From Oceanobacter sp. 1_MG-2023 (GTDB lineage: Bacteria > Pseudomonadota > Gammaproteobacteria > Pseudomonadales > Oceanobacteraceae), in NCBI RefSeq assembly GCF_030689025.1, contig NZ_JAUYWA010000015.1, positions 1-64,000 of the forward strand: a stretch of 64,000 bases of DNA, written 5' to 3'. Position numbers and translations under genes: made by a program. Of this stretch, positions 47,415 to 57,436 are shown one piece after another (position 1 is the stretch's first letter; each line of letters begins with the position of its first letter). The notes below the pieces were generated by a model. That model saw only the letters and a program-made list of their open reading frames with translations. It ran no database searches and was not told the origin of the DNA.

Positions 47415-48530
47415 TTACTGACCGGCTTGAGGAGCGGCCCCGGCAATCACCGGCGTCGTACAGTGCACGTCGCCATTCTGGCCACGCTGGCGTAACCAGT
47501 GGTCACAGATCACAATAGCCATCATCGCCTCGGCGATGGGAGTGGCACGAATACCGACACACGGGTCATGCCGGCCCTTGGTGACCACTTCGATCGGGTT
47601 TCCTTCGACATCGATGGACTGCCCTGGAATCACCAGACTGGACGTCGGCTTGAGAGCAATATGGGCTATCAGATCCTGGCCGGTCGAGATGCCGCCCAAA
47701 ATGCCACCGGCGTGATTACTGAGGAATCCCTGGGGGGTCATTTCGTCACGGTGTTCGGTGCCTTTTTGTGTCACAACATCAAAGCCGTCACCAATTTCAA
47801 CACCTTTCACCGCATTGATGCTCATCAGGGCATGCGCCAACTCGGCATCAAGACGATCAAATACCGGCTCCCCCAAACCTGGCATCATGCCAGTGGCGAC
47901 CACCGAGATCTTGGCCCCGACCGAGTTGCCTTCTTTCCGCAACGCGGTCATATAGTCTTCCATCGCGCTGACCTTGCTGGCATCCGGACAGAAAAACGGG
48001 TTTTGCTCCACCTGTTGCCAGTCAAACTGGCTGTGATCAATGCAGATTGGCCCCAGCTGCGAGAGATACCCACGAATCTCGATCCCTTTGGCGGCCAGCA
48101 CTTTTTTGGCAATTGCTCCGGCCGCCACACGCATGGCGGTTTCACGGGCGGAAGAACGACCACCACCACGATAATCGCGGAAGCCGTATTTCTGGTTGTA
48201 GCTGTAATCTGCGTGAGCCGGACGGAAGGTCGCAGCAATATTGGCGTAATCACGGGAGCGCTGGTCGGTGTTTTCAATCAGCAGGCCAATCGATGTACCA
48301 GTGGTTTTGCCTTCAAAAACCCCGGACAAAATCCGTACGGCATCGTCTTCACGACGCTGGGTGGTATAACGCGAGGTACCGGGTTTACGACGATCCAGAT
48401 CCCGTTGTAAATCGGCTTCTGTCAGTTCAATCCCCGGCGGACATCCGTCAATAATGGCCCCCAGAGCCAGACCATGGCTTTCACCAAAGGTAGTGACGGT
48501 GAACAGTGTTCCTATGCTATTTCCAGACAT
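47415..48530 (-). CDS. aroC: Chorismate synthase
   Basis: AroC makes chorismate from EPSP, the product of the aroA half of the fusion protein in this window, using reduced FMN. ATG at 48530 ([20 protein letters not shown]) fits the family; a second ATG lies six bases upstream. The 371 residues are near the normal length. Signatures are [28 protein letters not shown]-like [35 protein letters not shown] and the C-terminal [18 protein letters not shown]. It is adjacent to prmB in the same direction, as in E. coli and Pseudomonas. Confidence 0.98.
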   Translation of the reverse strand: MSGNSIGTLFTVTTFGESHGLALGAIIDGCPPGIELTEADLQRDLDRRKPGTSRYTTQRREDDAVRILSGVFEGKTTGTSIGLLIENTDQRSRDYANIAATFRPAHADYSYNQKYGFRDYRGGGRSSARETAMRVAAGAIAKKVLAAKGIEIRGYLSQLGPICIDHSQFDWQQVEQNPFFCPDASKVSAMEDYMTALRKEGNSVGAKISVVATGMMPGLGEPVFDRLDAELAHALMSINAVKGVEIGDGFDVVTQKGTEHRDEMTPQGFLSNHAGGILGGISTGQDLIAHIALKPTSSLVIPGQSIDVEGNPIEVVTKGRHDPCVGIRATPIAEAMMAIVICDHWLRQRGQNGDVHCTTPVIAGAAPQAGQ

Positions 48531-48615
48531 AATCATTCCGAGGTAGCGGCCCGGCGGCCCGCGACACGGGCGGCAACAAGGGCAGTAAATTCAATCGGTA
48601 TTCAGTAATCATCCG

Positions 48616-49554
48616 TCAATTGACGGGTCTAACGGGTGGCTCCACAAACGGATCCAGATCACGGGCTTGCAATACAAACACCCCATGACCACCACGTTCA
48701 AAATCAGGCCAGACAAACGGCAATTCAGGGAAAGCGTCCTCCAGTGCTGGCCAGCTATTACCCACTTCCACCACCAGTAACCCGTCATCACTGAGATATT
48801 GCCGCGCCTGACGCAGCATGATACGCACCAGGTCGAGCCCATCCTCCCCTGCTGCCAAGGCCAATTCCGGCTCGTGATGGAATTCTTCCGGCAGGCTGGC
48901 CATGTCTTCTGCATCGACATAAGGAGGATTGGAGACAATCAGATCGTATTGACCATGGGCAGCATCAAACAAATCAGACTGTAACGCCTGTACCTGATGC
49001 GACAAGCCATGACGATGGATGTTTGCTTCCGCCAGCGACAACGCATCGAAGGAAATATCCAGCAGCTCAACCTCAGCCTCTGGAAACTGCACCGCACAGG
49101 CAATACCAATACAGCCAGAACCGGTACACAAATCGAGGATACGCTGGGGTTTCGCTGCCCCTTGCCACCAGGGTAGAAAATCCTGTTGGATCAATTCAGC
49201 AATCGGCGAACGCGGAATCAGCACCCGCTCATCCACCACAAAAGGCAAACCGCAGAACCAGGCTTCGCCAGTCAGATACGGTGCCGGCAAGCGGCTTTCA
49301 ATCCGCTCGACGACCAGTCCGACGGCAGCTTCACGTTCCTGTCGGGTCAGACGAGCGCTATACCACTCCGGTGCCAGATCCCAGGATAACGCCAACCCAT
49401 GCGTCACCAACAACCGGGCTTCATCCCAGGCGTTGTCGGTGCCATGACCAAAATAGAGATCGGATTCGTTCATGCGGCTGACTGACCATCTCAAGATATC
49501 CTGGATAGTACTCAGCTCTGCAATTGCCGCAGCGGCACTCTGATGCAAATACAT
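48616..49554 (-). CDS. prmB: Ribosomal protein L3 glutamine methyltransferase
   Basis: PrmB methylates a glutamine of ribosomal protein L3. The 312-residue protein has the N-terminal helical domain with [20 protein letters not shown] and [16 protein letters not shown], an AdoMet loop [11 protein letters not shown] at 141-151, and the NPPYV catalytic motif at 209-212, which marks glutamine N5 methyltransferases. The N-terminal [12 protein letters not shown] separates PrmB from the release-factor enzyme PrmC. It is upstream of aroC in the same direction. Confidence 0.97.
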   Translation of the reverse strand: MYLHQSAAAAIAELSTIQDILRWSVSRMNESDLYFGHGTDNAWDEARLLVTHGLALSWDLAPEWYSARLTRQEREAAVGLVVERIESRLPAPYLTGEAWFCGLPFVVDERVLIPRSPIAELIQQDFLPWWQGAAKPQRILDLCTGSGCIGIACAVQFPEAEVELLDISFDALSLAEANIHRHGLSHQVQALQSDLFDAAHGQYDLIVSNPPYVDAEDMASLPEEFHHEPELALAAGEDGLDLVRIMLRQARQYLSDDGLLVVEVGNSWPALEDAFPELPFVWPDFERGGHGVFVLQARDLDPFVEPPVRPVN

Positions 49555-49686
49555 AATTGGCCTGACGATAAAATCCGGCTAGTTTACTGGCTGTGTACAA
49601 AAATGTCGCGAGTGACAATCAGACAAGCGCAAAATCGTCCTGGCAGCCATCCGGCTGCATCACTCGCACACCCAACCACCCTGGCC

Positions 49687-50613
49687 TCAGGCCATCCGCT
49701 GACCATAAGGGCTGCAGCTACCCTGCTCAAAAGCATCCAGAGCTTTCTCGGCAATATGGCGGCCCAGTTCAATCATTTCCCGGGCGCGATAAAATTCGTA
49801 AATATCGCAAGAATCGATCGGCATATTGATCATCAGGTCCGGTGGATAAGCTGCCGTCTTGAAACGGGTCAGGGACAGCTGCATGGTTTCAAACATCTGG
49901 TTCATCATTTCCAGCTTGCCAATGTTCTCATCCACATGACTGGACATATCATCACGCCGCTTTGAATCGAGCCAGTTGGTGGCCTTGTCGACCACCGAGT
50001 TGAACCAGTCACGTTTTTGCTGGCGAGTATCGATCTGGCCAAAGACAAAGTCATCCGGTATCGCCGCGTCTGAATTCAGATCGACAGCAAACAGATAATC
50101 GGCATGAATCGAGATACAGGGAGCAATCGGTAACGGGTTCAGCACGCCGCCGTCGACCAGGGTTCTGCCATTCACTTTCACCGGGTGCAGAATACTGGGG
50201 ATCGCCGCCGATGCCCGAATCGCCAGATCCAGCGAGCCGTTCTGCATCCAGACTTCTTTTTTGGCTGCCATATCCGTCGCAACCGCAGTAAAAGGAATGT
50301 CCAGATCTTCGATCAGGCAATCCCCCAGCAGCTCGCTGATCATATTGAATACCTTGTCGCCACGAATCACTCCGCTCGACAACAAGGACACATCCACCAG
50401 TTTGAGCACTTCCAGATAGCCCAATTTGCAGACCCAATCACGATAGAGATGCAATTTGCCCGCGCAATAAAACCCTCCTACCAGCGCTCCCATGGAACAG
50501 CCGGAGATGCCCACCACCTGATAACCACGTTCTTCCAGTACATCCAGCACACCAATATGAGCGTACCCCCGTGCACCACCACTGCCTAACGCCAACGCCA
50601 CGGTTTTCGACAT
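49687..50613 (-). CDS. Patatin-like phospholipase/esterase (RssA-like)
   Basis: A 308-residue patatin-domain protein, probably a cytoplasmic serine esterase. The oxyanion loop LGSGGARGYAHIGVL and nucleophile motif GCSMG (Ser40) are followed by the catalytic Asp in VDGGVLNPLP. The start MSKTVALALGSGGARG matches the RssA-type bacterial patatins. No signal peptide or type V secretion domain is present, so it is not a secreted toxin like ExoU or PlpD. It begins seven bases after the DUF4892 gene ends, so they are likely co-expressed. The lipid substrate is unknown. Confidence 0.9.
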   Translation of the reverse strand: MSKTVALALGSGGARGYAHIGVLDVLEERGYQVVGISGCSMGALVGGFYCAGKLHLYRDWVCKLGYLEVLKLVDVSLLSSGVIRGDKVFNMISELLGDCLIEDLDIPFTAVATDMAAKKEVWMQNGSLDLAIRASAAIPSILHPVKVNGRTLVDGGVLNPLPIAPCISIHADYLFAVDLNSDAAIPDDFVFGQIDTRQQKRDWFNSVVDKATNWLDSKRRDDMSSHVDENIGKLEMMNQMFETMQLSLTRFKTAAYPPDLMINMPIDSCDIYEFYRAREMIELGRHIAEKALDAFEQGSCSPYGQRMA

Positions 50614-50619
50614 TGCCAG

Positions 50620-51522
50620 TTATCTCCCAGGCCAGAATACAAAACGTAAAGCAGGTACCAGACTGTCACCCGCAGGCAACACCAGCGCCGCCTGTCCACT
50701 GACATTCAGTTCAGCACCATGATCAAAAGCCGCCACCCGCAGTTGTTCTGCCAGGCGGTCAGAACAGGTCTGGTTCACCGACATCTCATTGGACTGGTAA
50801 CAATGCACCACCAGAAACAAACGCTGCTGTACTCCTTCAGACAAGGATGACAGAACCTCTAATAATGGCTCGCTGGCGACAGGGTCCAGCTGGTTATCGG
50901 CTAACTCAAAACCAGGCAACCAACCACTGCTGAGGCTCAACATATTATTGATATCCTCACGACTGGCGACTCCAGGCAGCACTTCGTCTGTCGTTTCTAT
51001 AACATCCAGGCCCACCACTGTCTGGCGTGGGCCACGCTGGGTGGCGTATACCAGCAACAGGGTTGAGGGCGCATCGGCACTGGCTGGCGGCAAATAGACC
51101 GCCATATAACGTTGCTGATTGTCTCTGCCCACCAGTCGGCCATTGCTGAATATTTCATTGGCCCAGAAATGGCTGCTGCCACAATCGAGATCCTGACACT
51201 GATACAACACCCGAGCCGACATGCCCCGGGCCAGTTCATTACGCAGCGGTTGCAGCAACTCATCCAGATCCCGTTTTTCACTGGATTCCCAGGCCATCCG
51301 CCGTAACGAACCAGACACCCTTAACTCACGATCAGCGACGGTCTTGGTCACCGTCCGTTTTTGCGCCGACAACACCAGCCGGAAGTGATCGATCGATGAC
51401 GTCCGGTCTGTCAGAACCCGCGCCCCCACCGGTGCCAGCAACTGGCCAAAGCGGTTCTCCTCAGCAGCGTGTAGCGGGACGACACACAAGACCATCAGCA
51501 TGGCCAGAACAAACCGGCACAT
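50620..51522 (-). CDS. DUF4892 domain secreted protein
   Basis: ATG at 51522 is preferred because it places a clean signal peptide at the N terminus (MCRFVLAMLMVLCVVPLHAAE), giving a 300-residue exported protein; the frame extends 14 codons further. A GYxxG-poor, mixed alpha/beta sequence follows with a Cys pair (YQCQDLDCGSSHFWANEIF) that could form a disulfide. The CxxxxCGSSxxWANxxF pattern is, as I recall, characteristic of DUF4892 proteins of Pseudomonas. The C-terminal half has an OmpA-like flavour (LLEVLSSLSEGVQQRLFLVV; SDRLAEQLRVAAFDHGAEL). Function is unknown. It is divergent from the DUF885 gene and coupled to the patatin gene. Confidence 0.75.
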   Translation of the reverse strand: MCRFVLAMLMVLCVVPLHAAEENRFGQLLAPVGARVLTDRTSSIDHFRLVLSAQKRTVTKTVADRELRVSGSLRRMAWESSEKRDLDELLQPLRNELARGMSARVLYQCQDLDCGSSHFWANEIFSNGRLVGRDNQQRYMAVYLPPASADAPSTLLLVYATQRGPRQTVVGLDVIETTDEVLPGVASREDINNMLSLSSGWLPGFELADNQLDPVASEPLLEVLSSLSEGVQQRLFLVVHCYQSNEMSVNQTCSDRLAEQLRVAAFDHGAELNVSGQAALVLPAGDSLVPALRFVFWPGR

Positions 51523-51725
51523 ACCATCACCGACCCAATTATTTTGCTGCAGATTTTCAGTCACAAAACTACCTCACACCAACATTCATGCCCATTATAG
51601 ACCACAGCCTACCACGAGCCTTGCCCTTCACCGCGGCATTAGCACCTGCCGATCACAGCGTGACTACAACGCAGCGTTACAGATTGCTACACTGCGGCCT
51701 CCGAATCCAGCGACACCGAGTCCCC

Positions 51726-53525
51726 ATGTCACTCCTTTTTGCTCCATTGCTGCGCACCTTGCCTCTGACCCTATTATTACTGGGAGGATGCCAAGCCACT
51801 TTGCCAACCATTCCGGATACACTGGATGATGAGTCGGTCAGCTATTCTGATACGCAGCAAGCCGATGCCCGAAGCCAGTTAAATAATATCAGCGCAGACT
51901 ATTTTCAACAGTTGGCTGACCGTTTCCCTGAACGCGCCCGTACCCTGGGGATCGAGCCGGAAGCTGCCTGGTCATCCCTGTCAGAGATCACCCGGAATAA
52001 CCACTACCAGCAATTGCAGGCGCAAAAACAACAGCTGCAACAATTGCCACTGGATGCCCTGACGGCACAAGAACAACTGATCGCCAGTACGCTGATTTAC
52101 CGCATCAACCAACAACTGGACTGGCGCGAGTGCAGCAAGAGCACCATGCCATTGGGCAGTGAACACGACTGGCTGCATATCATGGAAAGCAGCCTGGCGA
52201 ACGACACCCCGGTCGACAACATCCCCGGTTTTCATCGTTACCTGACCCGGCTGGAGTCCGCTGCCATCCTGCTGCAGCAATGGCAACGGCAAATCAGCGA
52301 ACGCAGCCAGCACCATATCCCGATCCTGGACAGCAGCCGACAGCACACCCTCAGCCAACTCGACATCATGTTGACCGGCTACCCCTTTACCGACAGCCCG
52401 GAGCCATCGCCACTGTGGCAAGATATTCAAACCCGGCTGACACAGCTGGAGTTATACCCCGCCAGCCATGAAATACTCGAAGCCAAAGCCGCCAGCACGC
52501 TGACCAATCACCTGCTGCCGGCCTTGCGAGCACTGCGTCGTCAACTCAAAGATCTCACCACCCAGACCAGCCTGAGCTGGCAGCAATACCCCAATGGTGA
52601 TGCCTGTTATCGCTTACAATTGACAGAAATGGGCAGTACCGAATCCCCGGAACTGCTGCAAGAAATAGCCAAAGCCCGTCTCTCAGACATACAGCAACAA
52701 CTGATTCAGGCCTTGTCACTCGACCCGGCACAGCTGCTGGCACCTCAGCTACGCGCCTGGCTGGCATCACAACGTTCCCGACCACTCCAGCAACAAGACT
52801 CCGCCCGCCAGCGCCTGCAACAGCTGAACCAGCAACTGCCACAACAGTTTGCCTACCTGCCCAGCACAGCACTGGTCATCCAGCCCAATCAACGTCGTGG
52901 CATCCAGGCTCCCTGGTACCAGGCGCCGCAACCGGCACTGGCACAACCAGGTATTTACTGGACTCTTGCCACCAACCCGGATCACCACTGGCGCTGGCCG
53001 CTGGACCTGTATCGCAACACCCTGCCCGGCAAACACTTGCAAGTAGCCATGGCCCAGGAAAATGATCAGCTGCCCGACTTTATGCAAACACCGCTCAATA
53101 ACGACTTTGAGCCAGGCTGGTTATCCCTTGCCGCCGAGCTGGCAACCGACCTGGGTGGCTATCAAAGCAGCGCCGAACACGCCTGGGTGTTACTGGATGA
53201 CATGGAGCAGGAACTGAACCTGATTCTGGATATTGGGATTCATCTGTATCAGTGGCCCCAGGACCAGGCCATCGACTATTGCCAGAGCAACAGCTTTTTA
53301 TCGGCACAAGACTGCCAGCAACGCCTGCAACAGATTATGGAAGCGCCCGGACAACTGGCTCGACCGGCTATCTCCCGGGCCAATTTATTGGGCCTGATCC
53401 GCTCGGCAGAATCCGAACAAGGCAGCGCCTTCAGTCCTCAACAGTTTTACAGTGACTGGCTGGCCGCCGGATTGTTACCACCGGCGCTGTATGGCCAGTG
53501 GCTAAGATTATGGATCGAGCAATAA
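51726..53525 (+). CDS. DUF885 family lipoprotein with altered metal-site motif
   Basis: The open frame starts at 51396, but ATG at 51726 begins a lipoprotein signal (LLRTLPLTLLLLGGC, Cys22) and is the likely start, giving 599 residues. The body follows the DUF885 fold, all-helical predicted metallopeptidase-like. In typical members a HExxPGHH motif and an EGWALYAE motif are conserved. Here the first reads YRNTLPGKHLQ (residues 429-439), with His, Glu and the first His of the GHH pair replaced, and the second reads FEPGWLSLAAEL (from 461). The protein is therefore probably not a catalytically active metal enzyme. Sequence is very rich in Gln and Leu. It is divergent from the DUF4892 gene and convergent with the methyltransferase gene. 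Confidence 0.8.
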   Translation: MSLLFAPLLRTLPLTLLLLGGCQATLPTIPDTLDDESVSYSDTQQADARSQLNNISADYFQQLADRFPERARTLGIEPEAAWSSLSEITRNNHYQQLQAQKQQLQQLPLDALTAQEQLIASTLIYRINQQLDWRECSKSTMPLGSEHDWLHIMESSLANDTPVDNIPGFHRYLTRLESAAILLQQWQRQISERSQHHIPILDSSRQHTLSQLDIMLTGYPFTDSPEPSPLWQDIQTRLTQLELYPASHEILEAKAASTLTNHLLPALRALRRQLKDLTTQTSLSWQQYPNGDACYRLQLTEMGSTESPELLQEIAKARLSDIQQQLIQALSLDPAQLLAPQLRAWLASQRSRPLQQQDSARQRLQQLNQQLPQQFAYLPSTALVIQPNQRRGIQAPWYQAPQPALAQPGIYWTLATNPDHHWRWPLDLYRNTLPGKHLQVAMAQENDQLPDFMQTPLNNDFEPGWLSLAAELATDLGGYQSSAEHAWVLLDDMEQELNLILDIGIHLYQWPQDQAIDYCQSNSFLSAQDCQQRLQQIMEAPGQLARPAISRANLLGLIRSAESEQGSAFSPQQFYSDWLAAGLLPPALYGQWLRLWIEQ

Positions 53526-53531
53526 CAGGGA

Positions 53532-54068
53532 TTAATGATCAGACGGACACGGATGATGGTGACGAAAGACCAGCCGGTTATTAACATCCCGGCTGCTTTT
53601 AACCCGTTCGTTATGATCGATCGACTGCTGCTGTTTGGCCATGCGGTCATACAGCACAACATTTACTGTCGCCGCCAGGTTCATACAGCCAACGGTAGGG
53701 ATATACACCACCTCATCAGCCATATCGATCAGGGACTGATCAATCGACCCGTCCTCCGGGCCAAAAACATACAGCGCCTGATCCGGGTGAATAAACTCCG
53801 GTAATGGCGTCGCGCCAACCACCAGCTCCACACACACCAGCTTCCGCTCCTGCCCGGCCAGCTCGGCAAACGACTCAATCGCGCTTAACTCAATATGTTG
53901 GCTGACGTTCTGGGTATCCTGATGATACTTGGCCGCTCGGGCAAAACGGTTACCGGTATAATAAATCGCACTGGCGCCATAACACCCCGCGGCGCGCATC
54001 ACCACACCAACATTAGAAGGACTTTTGGGATTGCACAGGGCAATGGCTGACGATCTGGAGTTGTCCAA
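53532..54068 (-). CDS. TrmH-type RNA methyltransferase (SPOUT family)
   Basis: A 178-residue SPOUT methyltransferase. The three family motifs are present: NPKSPSNVGVVMRAAGCYGA (motif 1), ALYVFGPEDGSI (motif 2) and YIPTVGCMNLAATVNVVLYDRM (motif 3), which form the AdoMet knot. The variants MNLA and TVNVVLYDR belong to an RNA methyltransferase subgroup with unspecified target, tRNA or rRNA. The start is TTG at 54068, the only usable codon before an in-frame stop, with AGGA seven bases upstream. It is convergent with the DUF885 gene (six-base gap). Confidence 0.9.
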   Translation of the reverse strand: MDNSRSSAIALCNPKSPSNVGVVMRAAGCYGASAIYYTGNRFARAAKYHQDTQNVSQHIELSAIESFAELAGQERKLVCVELVVGATPLPEFIHPDQALYVFGPEDGSIDQSLIDMADEVVYIPTVGCMNLAATVNVVLYDRMAKQQQSIDHNERVKSSRDVNNRLVFRHHHPCPSDH

Positions 54069-54227
54069 AACAAATTCCTGAATTTGAAGGTATTCAGGCC
54101 CATCATACTAAAAATTCTTATGTAAAAATCGCCCCGGCCACGAATCCGATACCCGCCTTCCATGGCGTGGCAGCCCCTGCTTTCACGGCTGGCTCACAAG
54201 CAGCGACTCAAACCGGTAGCCAATCCA

Positions 54228-55562
54228 CTAATCCGTTCCGGATTTTCCATCCAGACTCGCCATCTTCTCATTCAGATGATGACGCAAGCGGTGAATCGCA
54301 ACAAACACCACCACCAGCACCACCGGCAAGGCCGACGCCTTCAACAGGTACGGCTCAATAGGCACGCCCAGCGCCTTGAGGCCATCCGCACCAATCCCGA
54401 TCAGTGCCAGCAAGTAGTAACAGATAACCACCACGGATAGCCCTTCGACCGTTTGCTGCAAACGTAACTGCAGCTCACTGCGTTTATCCATCGACGTCAG
54501 CAAACGCTGGTTTTGCTCCTGGATCGACAAGTCCACCCGGGTACGTAACAGACTGGTGGTACGGTGAATACGGCGAGACAAGTCTTCGAGCTGATCCCGT
54601 ACCGAATTACAGGTTTTGATCCCTGGAGTTAAGCGCCGTTCGAGAAATTCCCGCAAACTCTGCACGCCCTCCAGCGGCTCTTCTTTTAGCTGGTCGAGAC
54701 GGTCTCGCACCAGATCGTGGTACGCCTTGGCGGCCGCAAACCGAAAATTGGTATCCGAGCGATAGCGCTCAACATCGGCAGCCAACTGCGACAACGACGT
54801 CAGCAAATCCCGGTCTTCCAGCTGGTTCTCCAACTCGGAAATATTCTGGATCAGTTGCGCCAGGCTGGTTTCCACCAAGGTCAGTTGATTACTCATTTTA
54901 CGCGCCACCGGCAATGCCAGCAGCGACATCAGCCGGTAGGTTTCCAGCTCAAACAGCCGCTGCACCAAACGCCCGGTCTGATACGGATTCAAGCCTCTGT
55001 TGACGGCCACGATCCGGCCAAAACCATCACTGTGCAGCCGGAAGGCCGTCCACACCAGGGCATGACCACTGGCCACCGATGCCCCGGACACCCGCTGTCC
55101 TTCGAACCAGTCAAACATCTGCTGATCGTCAGGGGTCTCCTTGACCAGCGACAGATTCACGGCCACAACCAGCTCTCCGGGCATCGCCGCCAGCCAGTCC
55201 TTGGGAATAAACGCCAGAGCATCGGTTGCGAATGGCGTTTCGGTTGCAACAATAAAGGTGAAGTTGGCAAATTCCAGATGGCGCTCCCAGCGCAACTCAA
55301 AGCCACCAAAATCCTGATACAAACAGGAAGAATCCGGGTCCGGCGCTGGCACACTGTAACGGCGGCACAACTCCACCACATGGGCATGCAGTTCCTGGCG
55401 GTTGTCATTCAGCTTGACGGTAAAATGCGCGACCTGGCAGCTGCCCTCAATCACCGGGGAAGGACGGTTATGCAGCTCTTCATACAACACAGAGCGCATC
55501 GGATGCACATTCAACGACAGACTGGGACTGGCGATATCCGGCGCATGGGTATTACAGATCAT
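54228..55562 (-). CDS. DUF3422 family membrane protein
   Basis: The roughly 444-residue protein has the DUF3422 pattern: NVHPMRSVLYEELHNRPSPV at the N terminus, WERHLEFANFTFIVATETPF, a central helical, coiled-coil region (SELENQLEDRDLLTSLSQLA), and two membrane helices near the C terminus (VVVICYYLLALIGIGADGL and LPVVLVVVFVAIHRL). This layout, soluble domain plus C-terminal hairpin in the inner membrane, is shared by CorA-like-topology proteins, but the function of the family is unknown. ATG at 55562 is preferred to 55574 because AGGA overlaps the earlier ATG. Confidence 0.87.
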   Translation of the reverse strand: MICNTHAPDIASPSLSLNVHPMRSVLYEELHNRPSPVIEGSCQVAHFTVKLNDNRQELHAHVVELCRRYSVPAPDPDSSCLYQDFGGFELRWERHLEFANFTFIVATETPFATDALAFIPKDWLAAMPGELVVAVNLSLVKETPDDQQMFDWFEGQRVSGASVASGHALVWTAFRLHSDGFGRIVAVNRGLNPYQTGRLVQRLFELETYRLMSLLALPVARKMSNQLTLVETSLAQLIQNISELENQLEDRDLLTSLSQLAADVERYRSDTNFRFAAAKAYHDLVRDRLDQLKEEPLEGVQSLREFLERRLTPGIKTCNSVRDQLEDLSRRIHRTTSLLRTRVDLSIQEQNQRLLTSMDKRSELQLRLQQTVEGLSVVVICYYLLALIGIGADGLKALGVPIEPYLLKASALPVVLVVVFVAIHRLRHHLNEKMASLDGKSGTD

Positions 55563-55729
55563 GAGTCGACACATCCTGAGTGGTCAAAAATGAAACCAGA
55601 CTACAGGGAACAACACCCTGTCGCCAAGGTGTCTATTAGGCCCAATACCAGAGAGTTATTTATATTTGAGCGGCAAGTGATCCATGACCTCGCAGCAGCG
55701 TCGTTCTGAACTTGATCCAGAACCAGCCG

Positions 55730-56257
55730 CTACAATAACGTTATAGCCCCGGCATAGTGATTCCCAGGCGTCAGCCAATAACGCTGGATATGCTCACCAT
55801 GGATAACCCTGAAGACATTTTTGGCAGGCCGGTATTCCGTCATGCTGGAGATATGAAATGCCAGTTTTGATACATCTGCCGGCATGCCCTTTATCTCGAA
55901 GAGCAACACACTGAGGTGATTGTCCAGCTTGATGCGCCCTCGTCCCAGGCTGACGGCCAGATCACCAGAATCCGGGGCAGCCTGAGCATCAGACACCGAC
56001 ATATCAAACCCTTGCTTGATATAGGCAACCACACTTTCTTTGTACGCCACACTGTCGAAGTCCGCATCCGGGGCGTCCGGGTGCGTCATATGTAACGAGC
56101 GGTCGAGGTTGTATAACGGCGTCATCACTTCATAGACCCAACCCTGTGACTCGACATAGCGAACCTGGAACGTCGCCATATTCACATCGTGCGACAACAC
56201 TGCAGGGGATACCACATAAACGCCCAACAGCAGACACAGTTGAAAAAGACGTAACAC
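55730..56257 (-). CDS. Secreted protein of unknown function, partner of the YHYH lipoprotein
   Basis: I do not recognise this family with certainty. GTG at 56257 follows AGGAGG by seven bases, an excellent ribosome binding site. The 175-residue protein has a signal peptide (LFQLCLLLGVYVVSPAVLS) and a beta-rich mature part (NMATFQVRYVESQGWVYEVM; LSVLLFEIKGMPADVSKLAF) containing several His residues. The layout is reminiscent of small periplasmic DUF6702-type proteins, but the match is weak. It lies 81 bases after the YHYH lipoprotein gene in the same direction, so the two secreted proteins are probably made together. Confidence 0.7.
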   Translation of the reverse strand: MLRLFQLCLLLGVYVVSPAVLSHDVNMATFQVRYVESQGWVYEVMTPLYNLDRSLHMTHPDAPDADFDSVAYKESVVAYIKQGFDMSVSDAQAAPDSGDLAVSLGRGRIKLDNHLSVLLFEIKGMPADVSKLAFHISSMTEYRPAKNVFRVIHGEHIQRYWLTPGNHYAGAITLL

Positions 56258-56338
56258 TCAAACCTCCTGCTTTATTGTAAAAACAGATGCCGCAAAACAT
56301 GTTTCCATCCTGCGCACCTTTACTCCCCAGTGCACGTC

Positions 56339-57436
56339 CTACTGCACGCTCACACTGCGATCAACAAAACTGCCCATCAGGCAAGGAGGATTATTGGGTG
56401 CCTGATCCTGTAGCGCGTGATAATGGTAAACTCCGTCAGGGTATTCATTGGTTGCATGGCTATGTCCGTTACACTCATCCAGCTCGGCCACAGTAGCAGG
56501 CTCGGTATCCAGACCATCGACGGAATCCAATGCGCCATAAAGAGGAAAACCATCTTTGGCGAGGCCAGCAAATGCCGACGGGTTGTCATAATCAATATAA
56601 ATATTATTGCAGCTGATATCATATAGCTCGGTGTAGTTATAATCATCCGCCGCATATACGGTATTAATGGATTGCGGGATAAAATGCCAATGATAATAAC
56701 CGGAAGGATCAGGGTGACCACCACATAAATCCAGAGCCGGAATATTGCCACTTCCGGTGCCGCCCACTCCGGCTTCAGCAACGGTAACGCTGGGTGGATT
56801 GGCGGTCAGCGGTATGCCGTTAACCCCCATGCCAATACTGTCGATGGTGCCAAAATAATAAGGCTCACTTCTGAGCTCTGGTGTCACCGGAATCAAAAAT
56901 GTCACTTCCAGGGAAGAATCAAAATTGGCCGACAGGCAATAACTGAAACCCGCTTCCTCACTGCCCTGGGTCAGATCACTAAAGCGGATATTGCCGTCTT
57001 CATCAACAATATCGTAGCCGTCGGCGTCCATCGCCACAGCAGCATCCACCAAAGACTGAAACCCAGGGGTGGTGGTGCCATCATAGATACCAACACCGGC
57101 TTCATCCCGAGAGGTATTGATGGAAGGCGGGCAATAAGGTCCAATCGTGCCGCTGTCTTCGGTATCACCCACGGTGTTGGCAGCAAAGGTCAGCTGGTAA
57201 CAGGTTGTGGTGCTATTGTTCTCCAGCGTGCAGCTCACTTGCGTTTGCGACAATGCCGATGTATCAAACAGCGAAGCGTCAAAATAACCACTGCTGTCCG
57301 TGTTGGTCTCAGTGCTTGTTTCTGTATCTGACGTGGTGTCGGAATCGGTGGTTGAGACACTGTCGGAGCCGCCACATCCACTTATTGAATATAAGCACAT
57401 TAACGCACTTCCTAACATAATAGATCGCATAACCAC
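56339..57436 (-). CDS. YHYH domain lipoprotein
   Basis: The 365-residue protein starts at GTG 57436, with AAGG six bases upstream. It has a lipoprotein signal (YSISGC, Cys21), a low-complexity Ser/Thr/Asp/Glu linker of about 28 residues, and then the YHYH domain. The domain carries GYYHWHFIPQ near 245 and GVYHYHALQ near 339, plus CGGHPDPSG and FPLYGALDSVDGLD. These His-rich motifs suggest metal binding, often discussed for copper, but the family role is not established. The lipid anchor and linker would hold the domain away from the membrane. Cys residues (eight in the mature part) suggest disulfides. Confidence 0.87.
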   Translation of the reverse strand: MVMRSIMLGSALMCLYSISGCGGSDSVSTTDSDTTSDTETSTETNTDSSGYFDASLFDTSALSQTQVSCTLENNSTTTCYQLTFAANTVGDTEDSGTIGPYCPPSINTSRDEAGVGIYDGTTTPGFQSLVDAAVAMDADGYDIVDEDGNIRFSDLTQGSEEAGFSYCLSANFDSSLEVTFLIPVTPELRSEPYYFGTIDSIGMGVNGIPLTANPPSVTVAEAGVGGTGSGNIPALDLCGGHPDPSGYYHWHFIPQSINTVYAADDYNYTELYDISCNNIYIDYDNPSAFAGLAKDGFPLYGALDSVDGLDTEPATVAELDECNGHSHATNEYPDGVYHYHALQDQAPNNPPCLMGSFVDRSVSVQ

